Below are positions 1-8,393 of a stretch of 44,194 nucleotides of DNA, piece after piece. The position numbers and the translations under genes were made by a program. Numbering within the stretch: position 1 is the first letter of the stretch; every line of letters starts with the position of its first letter. Origin of the DNA: Parcubacteria group bacterium GW2011_GWD2_38_12 (lineage in GTDB: Bacteria; Patescibacteriota; Minisyncoccia; GWC2-36-17); the NCBI GenBank assembly GCA_000992345.1, contig LBUA01000004.1, forward strand, positions 1-44,194, read 5' to 3'. The notes below the pieces were generated by a model, which was not told the origin of the DNA, ran no database searches, and saw only the letters and a list, made by a program, of their open reading frames with translations.

Positions 1-94
1 CCCCTTCCTTTTTGCCCGCCCGAGCGTTCAGTTTGGCGCGCGAAGCGCGCCGTCAGTTCCGTTCAAAATAGGTTCGGACTTTGTCGTATAATTG

Positions 95-208
95 CACCAG
101 TATTTGACTTTCAGGAATTTTGCCGACCGATTCGGCCGCGCGAAGCGCGGAAAGGTATGGAAACACTGGCTCGCCGCGCACGGCGCGGCTCGCCAAACGC
201 AGGTTCGA
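95..208. repeat. Left arm of 114-bp inverted repeat
   Basis: Reverse complement of 1646-1759 with one mismatch. Confidence 0.95.
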
Positions 209-243
209 AATCCCTTGCGATTTTAAGTATTTGCTTTGCCCAA
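95..243 (-). pseudogene. Inverted, internally deleted remnant of a serine recombinase gene
   Basis: Minus strand matches three segments of the adjacent recombinase in colinear order: 226-243 vs 630-647 (18 nt), 210-224 vs 1586-1600 (15 nt), 95-208 vs 1646-1759 (114 nt, 1 mismatch by eye). ORF 53..265 shares SNLRLASRAVRGEPVFPYLSALRAAESVGKIPESQILV with the recombinase C-terminus. Confidence 0.8.
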
Positions 244-250
244 TAAAACT

Positions 251-1768
251 ATGACTGAACAACATAAATTTTTCTTATACGCCCGCAAGTCCACAGACGT
301 GGAAGATAAACAGATGCGTTCTATCGAAGACCAGATCGCAGAATTGCGCGCCTTTGCGAAACAAGAAAATTTGAATGTTGTTGATATTTTTATTGAAAAG
401 CAAAGTGCCAAAATTCCGGGCCGACCGATATTTGGTCAAATGTTGAAAAAAGTTGAGGACGGCGAAGCCAACGGAATTTTGGCTTGGCACGCGGACAGGT
501 TGGCGCGCAATTCTGTGGACGGCGGGCGTATCATTTACCTTTTGGACACCGAAAAACTTGCGAGCTTGAAGTTTCCAACCCTATGGTTTGAAAATACGCC
601 GCAAGGAAAATTTATGTTGAACATTGTGTTTGGGCAAAGCAAATACTATGTGGATTCTCTTTCCGAAAACACCAAGAGGGGTTTGCGCCAAAAAGTGAAG
701 CGCGGAGAATATCCCGGCCCCGCGCCCATCGGCTACATAAATGACAGCCGCACTAAATCTGTGGTAGTGGACAGAAAGAAAGCAAAGGTTATTCGCGGGG
801 CCTTTGAGCTATATGCCGAGGGCAATTCGCGGTTAGAGGATATTTCAAACTTTTTGGCGCAACGCGGGATACTATCCCGTGGCGGAAAGAGAATCCACAA
901 GACGAGGGCGACTTTTATCCTCTCCAATCCGTTCTATACTGGATTATTTCGCTACTCCAAAGAATTGCACGAGGGCAAATACGAGCCAATCATCGCAAAG
1001 AAAATTTTTGATAAAGTTCAGGAAGTTTTGAAGCAGAGAGGAAGGCCGCACCACAAAACCAAATATGAGCCGCGAGATTTTTGCGGACTAATGAGGTGCG
1101 GCACTTGTGGAATGTCCATAACTGGCGAATACAGGGTTAAGAAGCAGAAAAATGGAAATGTCCACGATTACATTTACTATCACTGCACCAAGAAAAGTAA
1201 ATCAATCAAATGTCCCGAACCCTGTATTCGCCAAGAGGAACTGGACAAACAAATCTCCTCTCTGCTTCAAAAATTTTCTTTGCGTGCGGATTGGGCGGAA
1301 AAACTTTTGGCTATGGCAGAAAAAGATAAAGCGGTATCCGCCCAATCCGTTTCTGCTTTTGTTCTTGAATCTCAAATCAAAATCCGCGCCATGCAAACCA
1401 AGCTCCAGCGACTTCTCGATGGGTATTTAGAACAGGATATTGAACGCGAAATATACCGAGAACAGAAAGCGGTCTTGCTATCCGAAAAGAAGTCGCTGGA
1501 CGAGCAAATGGCGCGAATTGAACAAAAGCAAAATGATTGGCTCGAACCGATGAAAGAATGGATAAAAGTCGCTTCAAACCTCGTCAAAATCGCAAGGGAT
1601 AGCAACCTTTTGGGGAAAAAGGTTGCTGCCAAAGAAATCTTTGGCTCGAACCTGCGTTTGGCGAGCCGCGCTGTGCGCGGCGAGCCAGTGTTTCCATACC
1701 TTTCCGCGCTTCGCGCGGCCGAATCGGTCGGCAAAATTCCTGAAAGTCAAATACTGGTGGGCGCTTGA
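251..1768 (+). CDS. Large serine recombinase (resolvase + recombinase + zinc ribbon + coiled coil)
   Basis: N-terminal YARKSTD motif; HADRLARN; Cys-rich CGLMRCGTCG...YHC...KCPEP; start taken at MTEQHKFF (track ORF uses TTG at 236). Confidence 0.9.
   Translation: MTEQHKFFLYARKSTDVEDKQMRSIEDQIAELRAFAKQENLNVVDIFIEKQSAKIPGRPIFGQMLKKVEDGEANGILAWHADRLARNSVDGGRIIYLLDTEKLASLKFPTLWFENTPQGKFMLNIVFGQSKYYVDSLSENTKRGLRQKVKRGEYPGPAPIGYINDSRTKSVVVDRKKAKVIRGAFELYAEGNSRLEDISNFLAQRGILSRGGKRIHKTRATFILSNPFYTGLFRYSKELHEGKYEPIIAKKIFDKVQEVLKQRGRPHHKTKYEPRDFCGLMRCGTCGMSITGEYRVKKQKNGNVHDYIYYHCTKKSKSIKCPEPCIRQEELDKQISSLLQKFSLRADWAEKLLAMAEKDKAVSAQSVSAFVLESQIKIRAMQTKLQRLLDGYLEQDIEREIYREQKAVLLSEKKSLDEQMARIEQKQNDWLEPMKEWIKVASNLVKIARDSNLLGKKVAAKEIFGSNLRLASRAVRGEPVFPYLSALRAAESVGKIPESQILVGA
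1646..1759. repeat. Right arm of 114-bp inverted repeat, overlapping the 3' end of tRNA-Val
   Basis: Reverse complement of 95-208 with one mismatch. Confidence 0.95.
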
Positions 1769-1831
1769 GGACTCGAACCCCAGACCCTCTCGGTGTAAAC
1801 GAGATGCTCTAACCAGCTGAGCTAAGCGCCC
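1755..1831 (-). tRNA. tRNA-Val(TAC) with encoded CCA
   Basis: GGGCGCTTAGCTCAGCTGGTTAGAGCATCTCGTTTACACCGAGAGGGTCTGGGGTTCGAGTCCTCAAGCGCCCACCA; all four stems pair. Confidence 0.95.
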
Positions 1832-1970
1832 CTTTGTCGTCCATTTGTCCAAAACAAAACAGTTGACAGTTTATAGATTTTAAGTTTTTAGTCAACTATC
1901 ACAAAAAATAAAACAATAAATACATCACTATTAATAATATAAACGTAGAAATCCCAAACTATAATCCGCT

Positions 1971-2666
1971 TTAAAACAATTCTTTTCTTTCTTTTGATTC
2001 TTTGATAATCTTAAACGCCTCATCAGCGGAATCCACCAAGCTATATAATTTCATATCGCCTTCATCAATCGCTTTATATTTGTCATACATCATCTCTTTG
2101 ACCCATACCAAAAACGGTTCCCAAAAATCTTTTCCCACAAGCACCACTGGTATATCCCGCGAAATCTTATTCGTTTGTATTAAGGTAACTATCTCCGACA
2201 TTTCATCCAGAGTCCCAAATCCTCCCGGAAAAAACACATAGGCCTGCGAAGCAAACGCCAGCATCACTTTTCTAGTAAAGAAATAATGAAATCCCAGTCC
2301 TTTCTTGACATAATCATTTATCCTTTGTTCCATCGGAATAAGCAAGATATTCAACCCAACCGACTGGGCATTAGCTTCAAAAGCTCCACGATTGGCCGCT
2401 TCCATTATTCCGGGTCCGCCACCAGTAATAACGGTAAATCCTTCTTGGCCCAAAAGATAAGCCAAGCGCCTCGCCTCTTTATATTCGGGAATTTCGGAAG
2501 TGAATCTGGCTGATCCAAAAAATGTTACGGTTTTTTTAAGATCCGCCAAAAATTGAAACCCATCCACAAACTCAGCCATAATCCTGAAGATTCTCCACAA
2601 AACGCTCTCGCGAAAATCCATCTTAGAACTTTCGGCTTCTTTTTTGACAGATTTTTCTTCTGACAT
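1971..2666 (-). CDS. LOG/TIGR00730 family Rossmann-fold protein
   Basis: GGGPGIMEAANRGA and PGGFGTLDE motifs. Confidence 0.88.
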   Translation of the reverse strand: MSEEKSVKKEAESSKMDFRESVLWRIFRIMAEFVDGFQFLADLKKTVTFFGSARFTSEIPEYKEARRLAYLLGQEGFTVITGGGPGIMEAANRGAFEANAQSVGLNILLIPMEQRINDYVKKGLGFHYFFTRKVMLAFASQAYVFFPGGFGTLDEMSEIVTLIQTNKISRDIPVVLVGKDFWEPFLVWVKEMMYDKYKAIDEGDMKLYSLVDSADEAFKIIKESKERKELF

Positions 2667-2786
2667 ATATGAATATCACAAAAATATTAAAAATATAAAG
2701 TTTATTTTACATCTTCAATATTATATGCTACATGTTTTATACTTTTAAATTTACCATTTTTAAAATTCCGAAGCAATATAGAAAAA

Positions 2787-2812
2787 AGCCCCCGAGTTTT
2801 AACACGGGGGCT
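2787..2812 (-). terminator. Rho-independent terminator of the 2820..3635 gene
   Basis: minus strand AGCCCCCG...CGGGGGCTTTTTTC. Confidence 0.85.
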
Positions 2813-2819
2813 CACTTTT

Positions 2820-3635
2820 TTATTCGGCGGGGCCGTCATATCTGACCTTAGATTCACCGATTCTATATTCATACTCGCTTTCCCATCCTGGATACGCATA
2901 TACAATGGCGGTTAAATATCTTTTGTAATAACCGCCGACACTGCTCATTATAGCAGGCACAATCTTATGCGGAACACCTGCTTCAACAATCAAAGCCCAA
3001 TCATCATTCACCGGGACTTTAATTATATCTCCGTCAACGCCTATCTCAAAATGACCCCTGCCGGATGTAAAAATAAAAATTTCTGTCGTACGACTATGCT
3101 CATGCCAATCGCCCTCTTGCTCTGCGCGCATAAAAGCAAAACTATTGCTGTTTAATTTTCTCTCTTCATCAAAAACCGTGTGCAAAAACTCATATATCCA
3201 ACCTGCTTTAGTATATTTGTGGCAATATCCGGTATGCTTGCCTTTGTATTTTACCAGCCGATATCCTTTTCCGATTATTTTAATTACCGCCTTCCGATAT
3301 CTTGGCTGACCATAACCGTCAATATTCGCCTCCCGAGATTCTTTAAAAATCTCCGGCTTCTTAAATTCATCAGCCCAAAGAAATTTATATCCCCACTCAG
3401 AGATGATTATTTTCTTATTTTCTCTCTTTATAAAGCCATTTACCGCTGACAATAACCAGAAGATTCTTCTGGTCGCCTTCATACCGATATTTTTAGTATC
3501 ATTTGTCAGTAAAGGCCGGTCTGCCAACCACCGCTTAAGATCACTGTTTTTCTTGAAAATTCTCATTTTAGAATAACTCTCTTCATGAATCGCAAGTAGC
3601 GCCAAATAACAATCCTCTGTTCCTATTTTTTTCAT
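2820..3635 (-). CDS. Conserved hypothetical with C-terminal cupin-like domain
   Basis: FIFTSGRGHFEIGVDGDIIKVPVNDDWALIVEAGVPHKI; GGGAGGGAAG Shine-Dalgarno before ATG. Confidence 0.6.
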   Translation of the reverse strand: MKKIGTEDCYLALLAIHEESYSKMRIFKKNSDLKRWLADRPLLTNDTKNIGMKATRRIFWLLSAVNGFIKRENKKIIISEWGYKFLWADEFKKPEIFKESREANIDGYGQPRYRKAVIKIIGKGYRLVKYKGKHTGYCHKYTKAGWIYEFLHTVFDEERKLNSNSFAFMRAEQEGDWHEHSRTTEIFIFTSGRGHFEIGVDGDIIKVPVNDDWALIVEAGVPHKIVPAIMSSVGGYYKRYLTAIVYAYPGWESEYEYRIGESKVRYDGPAE

Positions 3636-3829
3636 TTCTTCCCTCCCATATTTTATTTTTAAGATACAATTTTATTTGAGAACAAACTACATTAAAAAAA
3701 TAAAAAAAGCAACTTGTTCTCTCTGGTGCAGTATTCTTGAATTAATCCGAACGCATTTTTGCCCAGAAAATTCGGAGCGGCTTCGCCGCAAGATTTAACA
3801 ATTTCCAATTTTTATTTGGCGGCAAATTC

Positions 3830-4099
3830 CTAATGCTCTAGTTCTTTGAGTTGCGCTTCTTCTTCCTGAATAATCTTCTGCCACAATGCTTGGTTTCCGG
3901 TAGCCAACGCAGCTCGTTTAGCTTTATAGTTTTCGTTGATTTTACGAATCCACGAAGAATCTTCGATAAACAGCTTGAGTGTTGGTTCTAAATCTTGATC
4001 GTTAGCTTTAGTAAATAGCAGGAGCAGGTCTTCCCGTTCGGTAGGAAGTAAAGTTGATTCTTGGATCAGTTCTTTGATTTTTTGAAAGTTGGTATCCAT
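3830..4099 (-). CDS. Hypothetical protein
   Basis: 89-aa intact ORF, no recognised motif. Confidence 0.55.
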   Translation of the reverse strand: MDTNFQKIKELIQESTLLPTEREDLLLLFTKANDQDLEPTLKLFIEDSSWIRKINENYKAKRAALATGNQALWQKIIQEEEAQLKELEH

Positions 4100-4161
4100 A
4101 AAAGTTTTGGGTGGATTGTTATCATTGCAATATTCTTCCCATTTTTTTATTTTTAAAAGAT

Positions 4162-4764
4162 TTAATCATTGGAAATGTCGCTTTTTGATACGCGCGCAAG
4201 CGCAAACATTGTGCCATCAGGACTTTTCCAAAAAGAAAGAACCGTGGACCCCTTTAATGTGCCTTTTTCCCGACTAGCAGCTTTCAGAAGGTTTGCTCGA
4301 GCCCTATTCCCGGCAGTGCTTCTTAATAAAGAAATGTTCTGTATTCTCGACACTATTCCTACCGCAAAGATTGTTTCTCCTTCCTCCCAGAATATTTCTC
4401 CGCTGATCGCGCGGGCGACCCATTCTGGCGCACCCTCCCGCGTTTTCGTTTTTTCTTGTTTCCGTACTTGCTCTGTCCGAGTAGTTAGCTTTGTTCCTTG
4501 CGCGTATGCTTCGCTGACCATTCCAGGGCCAACCGAAAGCGCAGAAACAAAAAGCAAAACGCTAGCCACTTGCTTGGCTTTGCCCTTGAACCTTTCTAAA
4601 ACGCTTCGTTCTTGGGCGATGGCTTGCTCTGGTTTTAATTCCGCTTTCTCTACCACCGTCTCACGCATTTCTAATCCCCCTTCTTTAGGAAGTTCTAATG
4701 ACATTTCCTCTTCTGATTTTATTTGTTCTGGGCTAGGCCCAGCTTCGAATGATTTCATACTCAA
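4162..4764 (-). CDS. LPP20-like domain protein with internal hydrophobic segment
   Basis: PEWV...FAVGIVSRIQNISLLRSTAGNRARANLL resembles the LPP20 lipoprotein family. Confidence 0.5.
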   Translation of the reverse strand: MSMKSFEAGPSPEQIKSEEEMSLELPKEGGLEMRETVVEKAELKPEQAIAQERSVLERFKGKAKQVASVLLFVSALSVGPGMVSEAYAQGTKLTTRTEQVRKQEKTKTREGAPEWVARAISGEIFWEEGETIFAVGIVSRIQNISLLRSTAGNRARANLLKAASREKGTLKGSTVLSFWKSPDGTMFALARVSKSDISND

Positions 4765-4886
4765 GAATGATTAAAATTTTTCTTTTCTTTTTTCAAAATC
4801 GCCAATTCGTTTTTGCCCCCAAAATTGAATACGAATTAGTCGCCGAGCGAAGCGAGGCGAACCTTCAAAACTCGCAATTTCCTCAA

Positions 4887-4972
4887 TGGTGCGCGGGAGA
4901 GGATTTGAACCTCCACGCCTTACGGCACATGCACCTCAAGCATGCCTGGCTACCAAGTTACAGCACCCGCGC
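4887..4972 (-). tRNA. tRNA-Leu(GAG) with encoded CCA
   Basis: GCGCGGGTGCTGTAACTTGGTAGCC...CATGCTTGAGGTGCATG...CCCGCGCACCA, long variable arm. Confidence 0.93.
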
Positions 4973-4985
4973 AAATTACAACTCA

Positions 4986-5645
4986 TTATTTATGATCAAT
5001 ATTTATTTTCAAAGCTTTTTTAATCTTTTCAAATTTTCTTGAAAGATAAGTTATATTATTAGAATAATATATTTTTGGCAATAGTTTCAAGGAATCTGCC
5101 TTTGCATATCTTAAATAATACATATTTCCATTTTGCGTAATACGACCTCTTATTTTTATTAAATTATAAATTTGGCTATCAATCCACTTAATATGCAATT
5201 CACTAGCTGACATAAACACCGTGTAAAACATAAAACTTGATTTCCATCGCTCATCCCAATATGAATAAAATGTTCCGTCGCCATCAAAATGACCTCGCAA
5301 AAAATCAAAGAAATATTGGCGCGGTATTTTTAATTTAGAAATCACCTTTGATTTTCTAGGCATAAATCCTATCTTAATTAAAAATTTATAAAAACTTATG
5401 TCTCCAAATTGAATGCGTGGAGATTTTTTACCTGTAAAACCAGAAATTTTAAAACCTATCTTTACGTCAATTCCTAAACATTTTTTAAAATTATTAAGTT
5501 GCTCAATATCATTCGATGTAAAATCAAGATGTCTCCCGTCCGGAGATAAATTACCATCGGTGGTTAAAAGTCCTATGGCATAGGCAAAATCAGGCGACCA
5601 CTTTATTTTTACTTTATTTTTTGGTTTTGGTCCTCTTTCCCCCAT
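4986..5645 (-). CDS. LAGLIDADG-family homing endonuclease-like protein
   Basis: FAYAIGLLTTDGNLSPDGRHLDFTS and FLRGHFDGDGTFYSYW, two LAGLIDADG-like helices. Confidence 0.8.
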   Translation of the reverse strand: MGERGPKPKNKVKIKWSPDFAYAIGLLTTDGNLSPDGRHLDFTSNDIEQLNNFKKCLGIDVKIGFKISGFTGKKSPRIQFGDISFYKFLIKIGFMPRKSKVISKLKIPRQYFFDFLRGHFDGDGTFYSYWDERWKSSFMFYTVFMSASELHIKWIDSQIYNLIKIRGRITQNGNMYYLRYAKADSLKLLPKIYYSNNITYLSRKFEKIKKALKINIDHK

Positions 5646-5743
5646 TTAATTATTATATATTATATCTCAAGCTTATAGCGTATACCAATATTATATTAAA
5701 ATAAAACCTCTTTTTCAAGAGATTTTATTAATAGAAATACATC

Positions 5744-6184
5744 TTATTCCGTTTTTGCTTTTGCTAACTCTTTTGATTCTGTCGGCTCTATTACTGATTC
5801 TTCCGGAACTATCTCGGCCGGAGTCCCCACCACCTCTATTTTTCTCCCTGTTTTAAATCTAGTTTTTCCTTTTGTTTCGCGGACAAAATATAATTTACTC
5901 CTGCTCACTTTCGCTGATTTTACAATTTCAACATTAGCAACCAGTGGCGAATGCGCCGGGAACACTCTTTCAACGCCTATGCCCAGGGAAATTTTTCGCA
6001 CAGTAAAAGTCGCGTCTGGTTTGTCGCCGTGTTTTTTAGCGATAACAAGGCCTTCAAAAATCTGAATTCTGTCTTTGTCACCGTCTTTTACTTTTTGGTG
6101 GACTTTTACGGTATCACCAACCTTAAAATTGAACTTTCCCAAATTCAATTGCTGAGTTTTATTGAAAATATCCAGTTTATTCAT
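5744..6184 (-). CDS. rplS: 50S ribosomal protein L19
   Basis: FKVGDTVKVHQKVKDGDKDRIQIFEGLVIAKKHG; GIGVERVFPAHSPLV. Confidence 0.95.
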   Translation of the reverse strand: MNKLDIFNKTQQLNLGKFNFKVGDTVKVHQKVKDGDKDRIQIFEGLVIAKKHGDKPDATFTVRKISLGIGVERVFPAHSPLVANVEIVKSAKVSRSKLYFVRETKGKTRFKTGRKIEVVGTPAEIVPEESVIEPTESKELAKAKTE

Positions 6185-6315
6185 TCTTTATCTTTTTGGC
6201 AATTAGCGGTTAGCTATCGGCTATTAGCCAATCCTTATTTAAAATTTACAATTTAATCTACCAAATAATCATAATAAAATCAAGACTCCATTGGTCAAAT
6301 GTCAATTGTCAAATG

Positions 6316-6555
6316 TTAATTGTTATTTTTGACTTTAATAATCTGCACCGGACAGACATCTTGCGCGTCAATATTACATTCGGGATCATCAAGCTCCAGC
6401 TCATAAGTCGTCTCATCCGCTCCTTTCTGCAATTTTGATCCTTTCAAATGAGAAAGTCCGTCTTCTTTCATTTCCCAATACTTCTCGCACACCGCCACGC
6501 AAGAACCGCAACCGATGCAACGATCCCTGAAATGCAAGATTTTATATTTAGCCAC
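6316..6555 (-). CDS. 4Fe-4S ferredoxin
   Basis: CIGCGSCVAVC plus DVCPV. Confidence 0.85.
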   Translation of the reverse strand: MAKYKILHFRDRCIGCGSCVAVCEKYWEMKEDGLSHLKGSKLQKGADETTYELELDDPECNIDAQDVCPVQIIKVKNNN

Positions 6556-6624
6556 TTCAGCAGTTAACAGTTAACAGTTGATAGTTAACGGATTAGTTAA
6601 CTGGGCTTTGTTAAATGTTATAAG

Positions 6625-7365
6625 TTAATTGTTAAATGTTGCGATAGCGTAACTCGCCACTATTGCCGCTGTCTCGCTACGAAGCACCAAATCGCCTAGC
6701 GATAATACATAAAAATTATTCTTTTTCGCAAGCTCGATTTCTTTCTTGCTAAATCCGCCTTCTGGGCCGACAAAAAGATTAAACTTTTTTATTCGCCGCG
6801 GCGAATAAAAGTGTTTTAAAAAATCGTATGATAACTTGTCGCAACACTGGTTTATCTCCTCATGTAAAATAAAATTCACTGAATCTTTTTCTGATATCGC
6901 CGCCATTATTGCATCATCGAAATTTTTCGCTTCGTCTATCATCGGTAATCGTGCCCGGCCGCATTGCTCGCTCGCCTCTTTTACTATTTTTTGCAATCTT
7001 TCATCATTTAAATTTAATTTTATTGAATGTTCCGCAAGTACCGGCATAAATCTTGAAACGCCAATTTCTGTGCATTTTTCAAAAATAAGCTCCACATTAT
7101 CTTTTTTGAGTAAACTCTGGAAAAGAGTAATCTCAACATTTAGTTTCTTCCCCTCTTTTCTGTCATTTATCTGGACTATAATTTCTTTCTTGCCAATGTC
7201 CTTTATTGTCGCATCATATTCAAATCCGCTATTGTCCAACAAAATTATATTCTCGCCCAATTTCACCCTAAAAACAGAACTCAACTGATGCAAAATTCCC
7301 TCATCGTGAAGTGAAACTCTTTTTTTATCATCTATTGAAAAATCTATAAAAAATCTTCGATGCAC
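6625..7365 (-). CDS. rsmE: 16S rRNA (uracil1498-N3)-methyltransferase family
   Basis: EKCTEIGV..., FVGPEGGFSKKEIELA, LRSETAAI. Confidence 0.92.
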   Translation of the reverse strand: MHRRFFIDFSIDDKKRVSLHDEGILHQLSSVFRVKLGENIILLDNSGFEYDATIKDIGKKEIIVQINDRKEGKKLNVEITLFQSLLKKDNVELIFEKCTEIGVSRFMPVLAEHSIKLNLNDERLQKIVKEASEQCGRARLPMIDEAKNFDDAIMAAISEKDSVNFILHEEINQCCDKLSYDFLKHFYSPRRIKKFNLFVGPEGGFSKKEIELAKKNNFYVLSLGDLVLRSETAAIVASYAIATFNN

Positions 7366-7447
7366 AAAAATAATTCAGCCGTTCCAGCGGTTTAGCGAGC
7401 ACAGCTTGTTTGACCGAAATAGCTTAACCGCTTGACTAGCTTAACCG

Positions 7448-8050
7448 CTATTCCACAATAACCTGCTCTACCGTCACCGCTCCGCGGGGATTATCGTTTT
7501 CATAGGTTTTAAGCGCTTCTACTTTATCAATCACATCCATACCCTCAATCACTTTTCCAAAGGCCGTATGCTTGCCGTCAAGCCACGGAGTTTCTTTGGC
7601 GGTAACAATAAAAAATTGGCTGCCATTTGTGTTCGGACCGGAATTCGCCATTGCAATAACTCCGCGAACTAATTTATGACTGTTAAATTCATCTTCAAAT
7701 TTATAGCCGGGATCGCCCATACCGTCATTTGACCAATTATCATCTTTACTGTTTGGATCACCACCCTGAATCATAAAATCCTTAATAACACGATGAAACC
7801 TTGTGCCATTATAAAAACCTTCTTTTGATAACTTCACAAAATTCGCCACTGTTTTTGGCGCATCCTTTTCGAAAAGCTCAACTTTAATATCCCCTAAATT
7901 AGTCTTTAAAATAACAATTGACATTTTATTTATATTCTCGGGCTCTAATTGCGGCTGGCTGGCGACATCGACTCTATAAAAACCGAAGTACCAGACAACA
8001 AGCGCTAAAACCAAAACCCAAAATATCCAGATAAAAAATTTTGATTGCAT
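7448..8050 (-). CDS. Peptidyl-prolyl cis-trans isomerase (cyclophilin type), membrane-anchored
   Basis: FHRVIKDFMIQGGDP...GSQFFIVTA...HTAFGKVIEGMDV; N-terminal TM. Confidence 0.93.
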   Translation of the reverse strand: MQSKFFIWIFWVLVLALVVWYFGFYRVDVASQPQLEPENINKMSIVILKTNLGDIKVELFEKDAPKTVANFVKLSKEGFYNGTRFHRVIKDFMIQGGDPNSKDDNWSNDGMGDPGYKFEDEFNSHKLVRGVIAMANSGPNTNGSQFFIVTAKETPWLDGKHTAFGKVIEGMDVIDKVEALKTYENDNPRGAVTVEQVIVE

Positions 8051-8393
8051 AAATTCTATATTTTAAATCTTATTAATATGCTTTGCGAGCGAAAATGAGC
8101 GATTGAAATATTCCGAGAGAACCATAAAAATATTTTGTAATTCAAAATAAAGGTTCCCCGCGGCAAGCCGACGGGGTATTTTGTCGGAGCTCGCTTTGCT
8201 CGCGCTTTCTCACCGCAAGCGGTGAGGTATTAGACCTATATTAACTCCTCGGCTCGAAAATACAAAAGATTACTTTTGTATTTTGCTCGCTCTACGTCGT
8301 TAATAATAATACTAAAAAAATAGTCTCTTTTCAATGGGAAACAAAATAGTCCGCCGTGGCGGACTATTTTGCAAAGTTTTTATTAAATTGATA

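Noticed and set aside
1623-1820. ORF ending WWALEDSNPRPSRCKRDALTS
   Set aside because: Translation of the tRNA-Val antisense; a common spurious call.
4169-4774. 201-aa plus-strand ORF antisense to the LPP20-like gene
   Set aside because: The minus-strand ORF has domain-like features; this one does not.
6556-6645. CRISPR-like array from repeated GTTAACA words
   Set aside because: Repeats are too short and irregular, with no unique spacers and no cas genes in the window.
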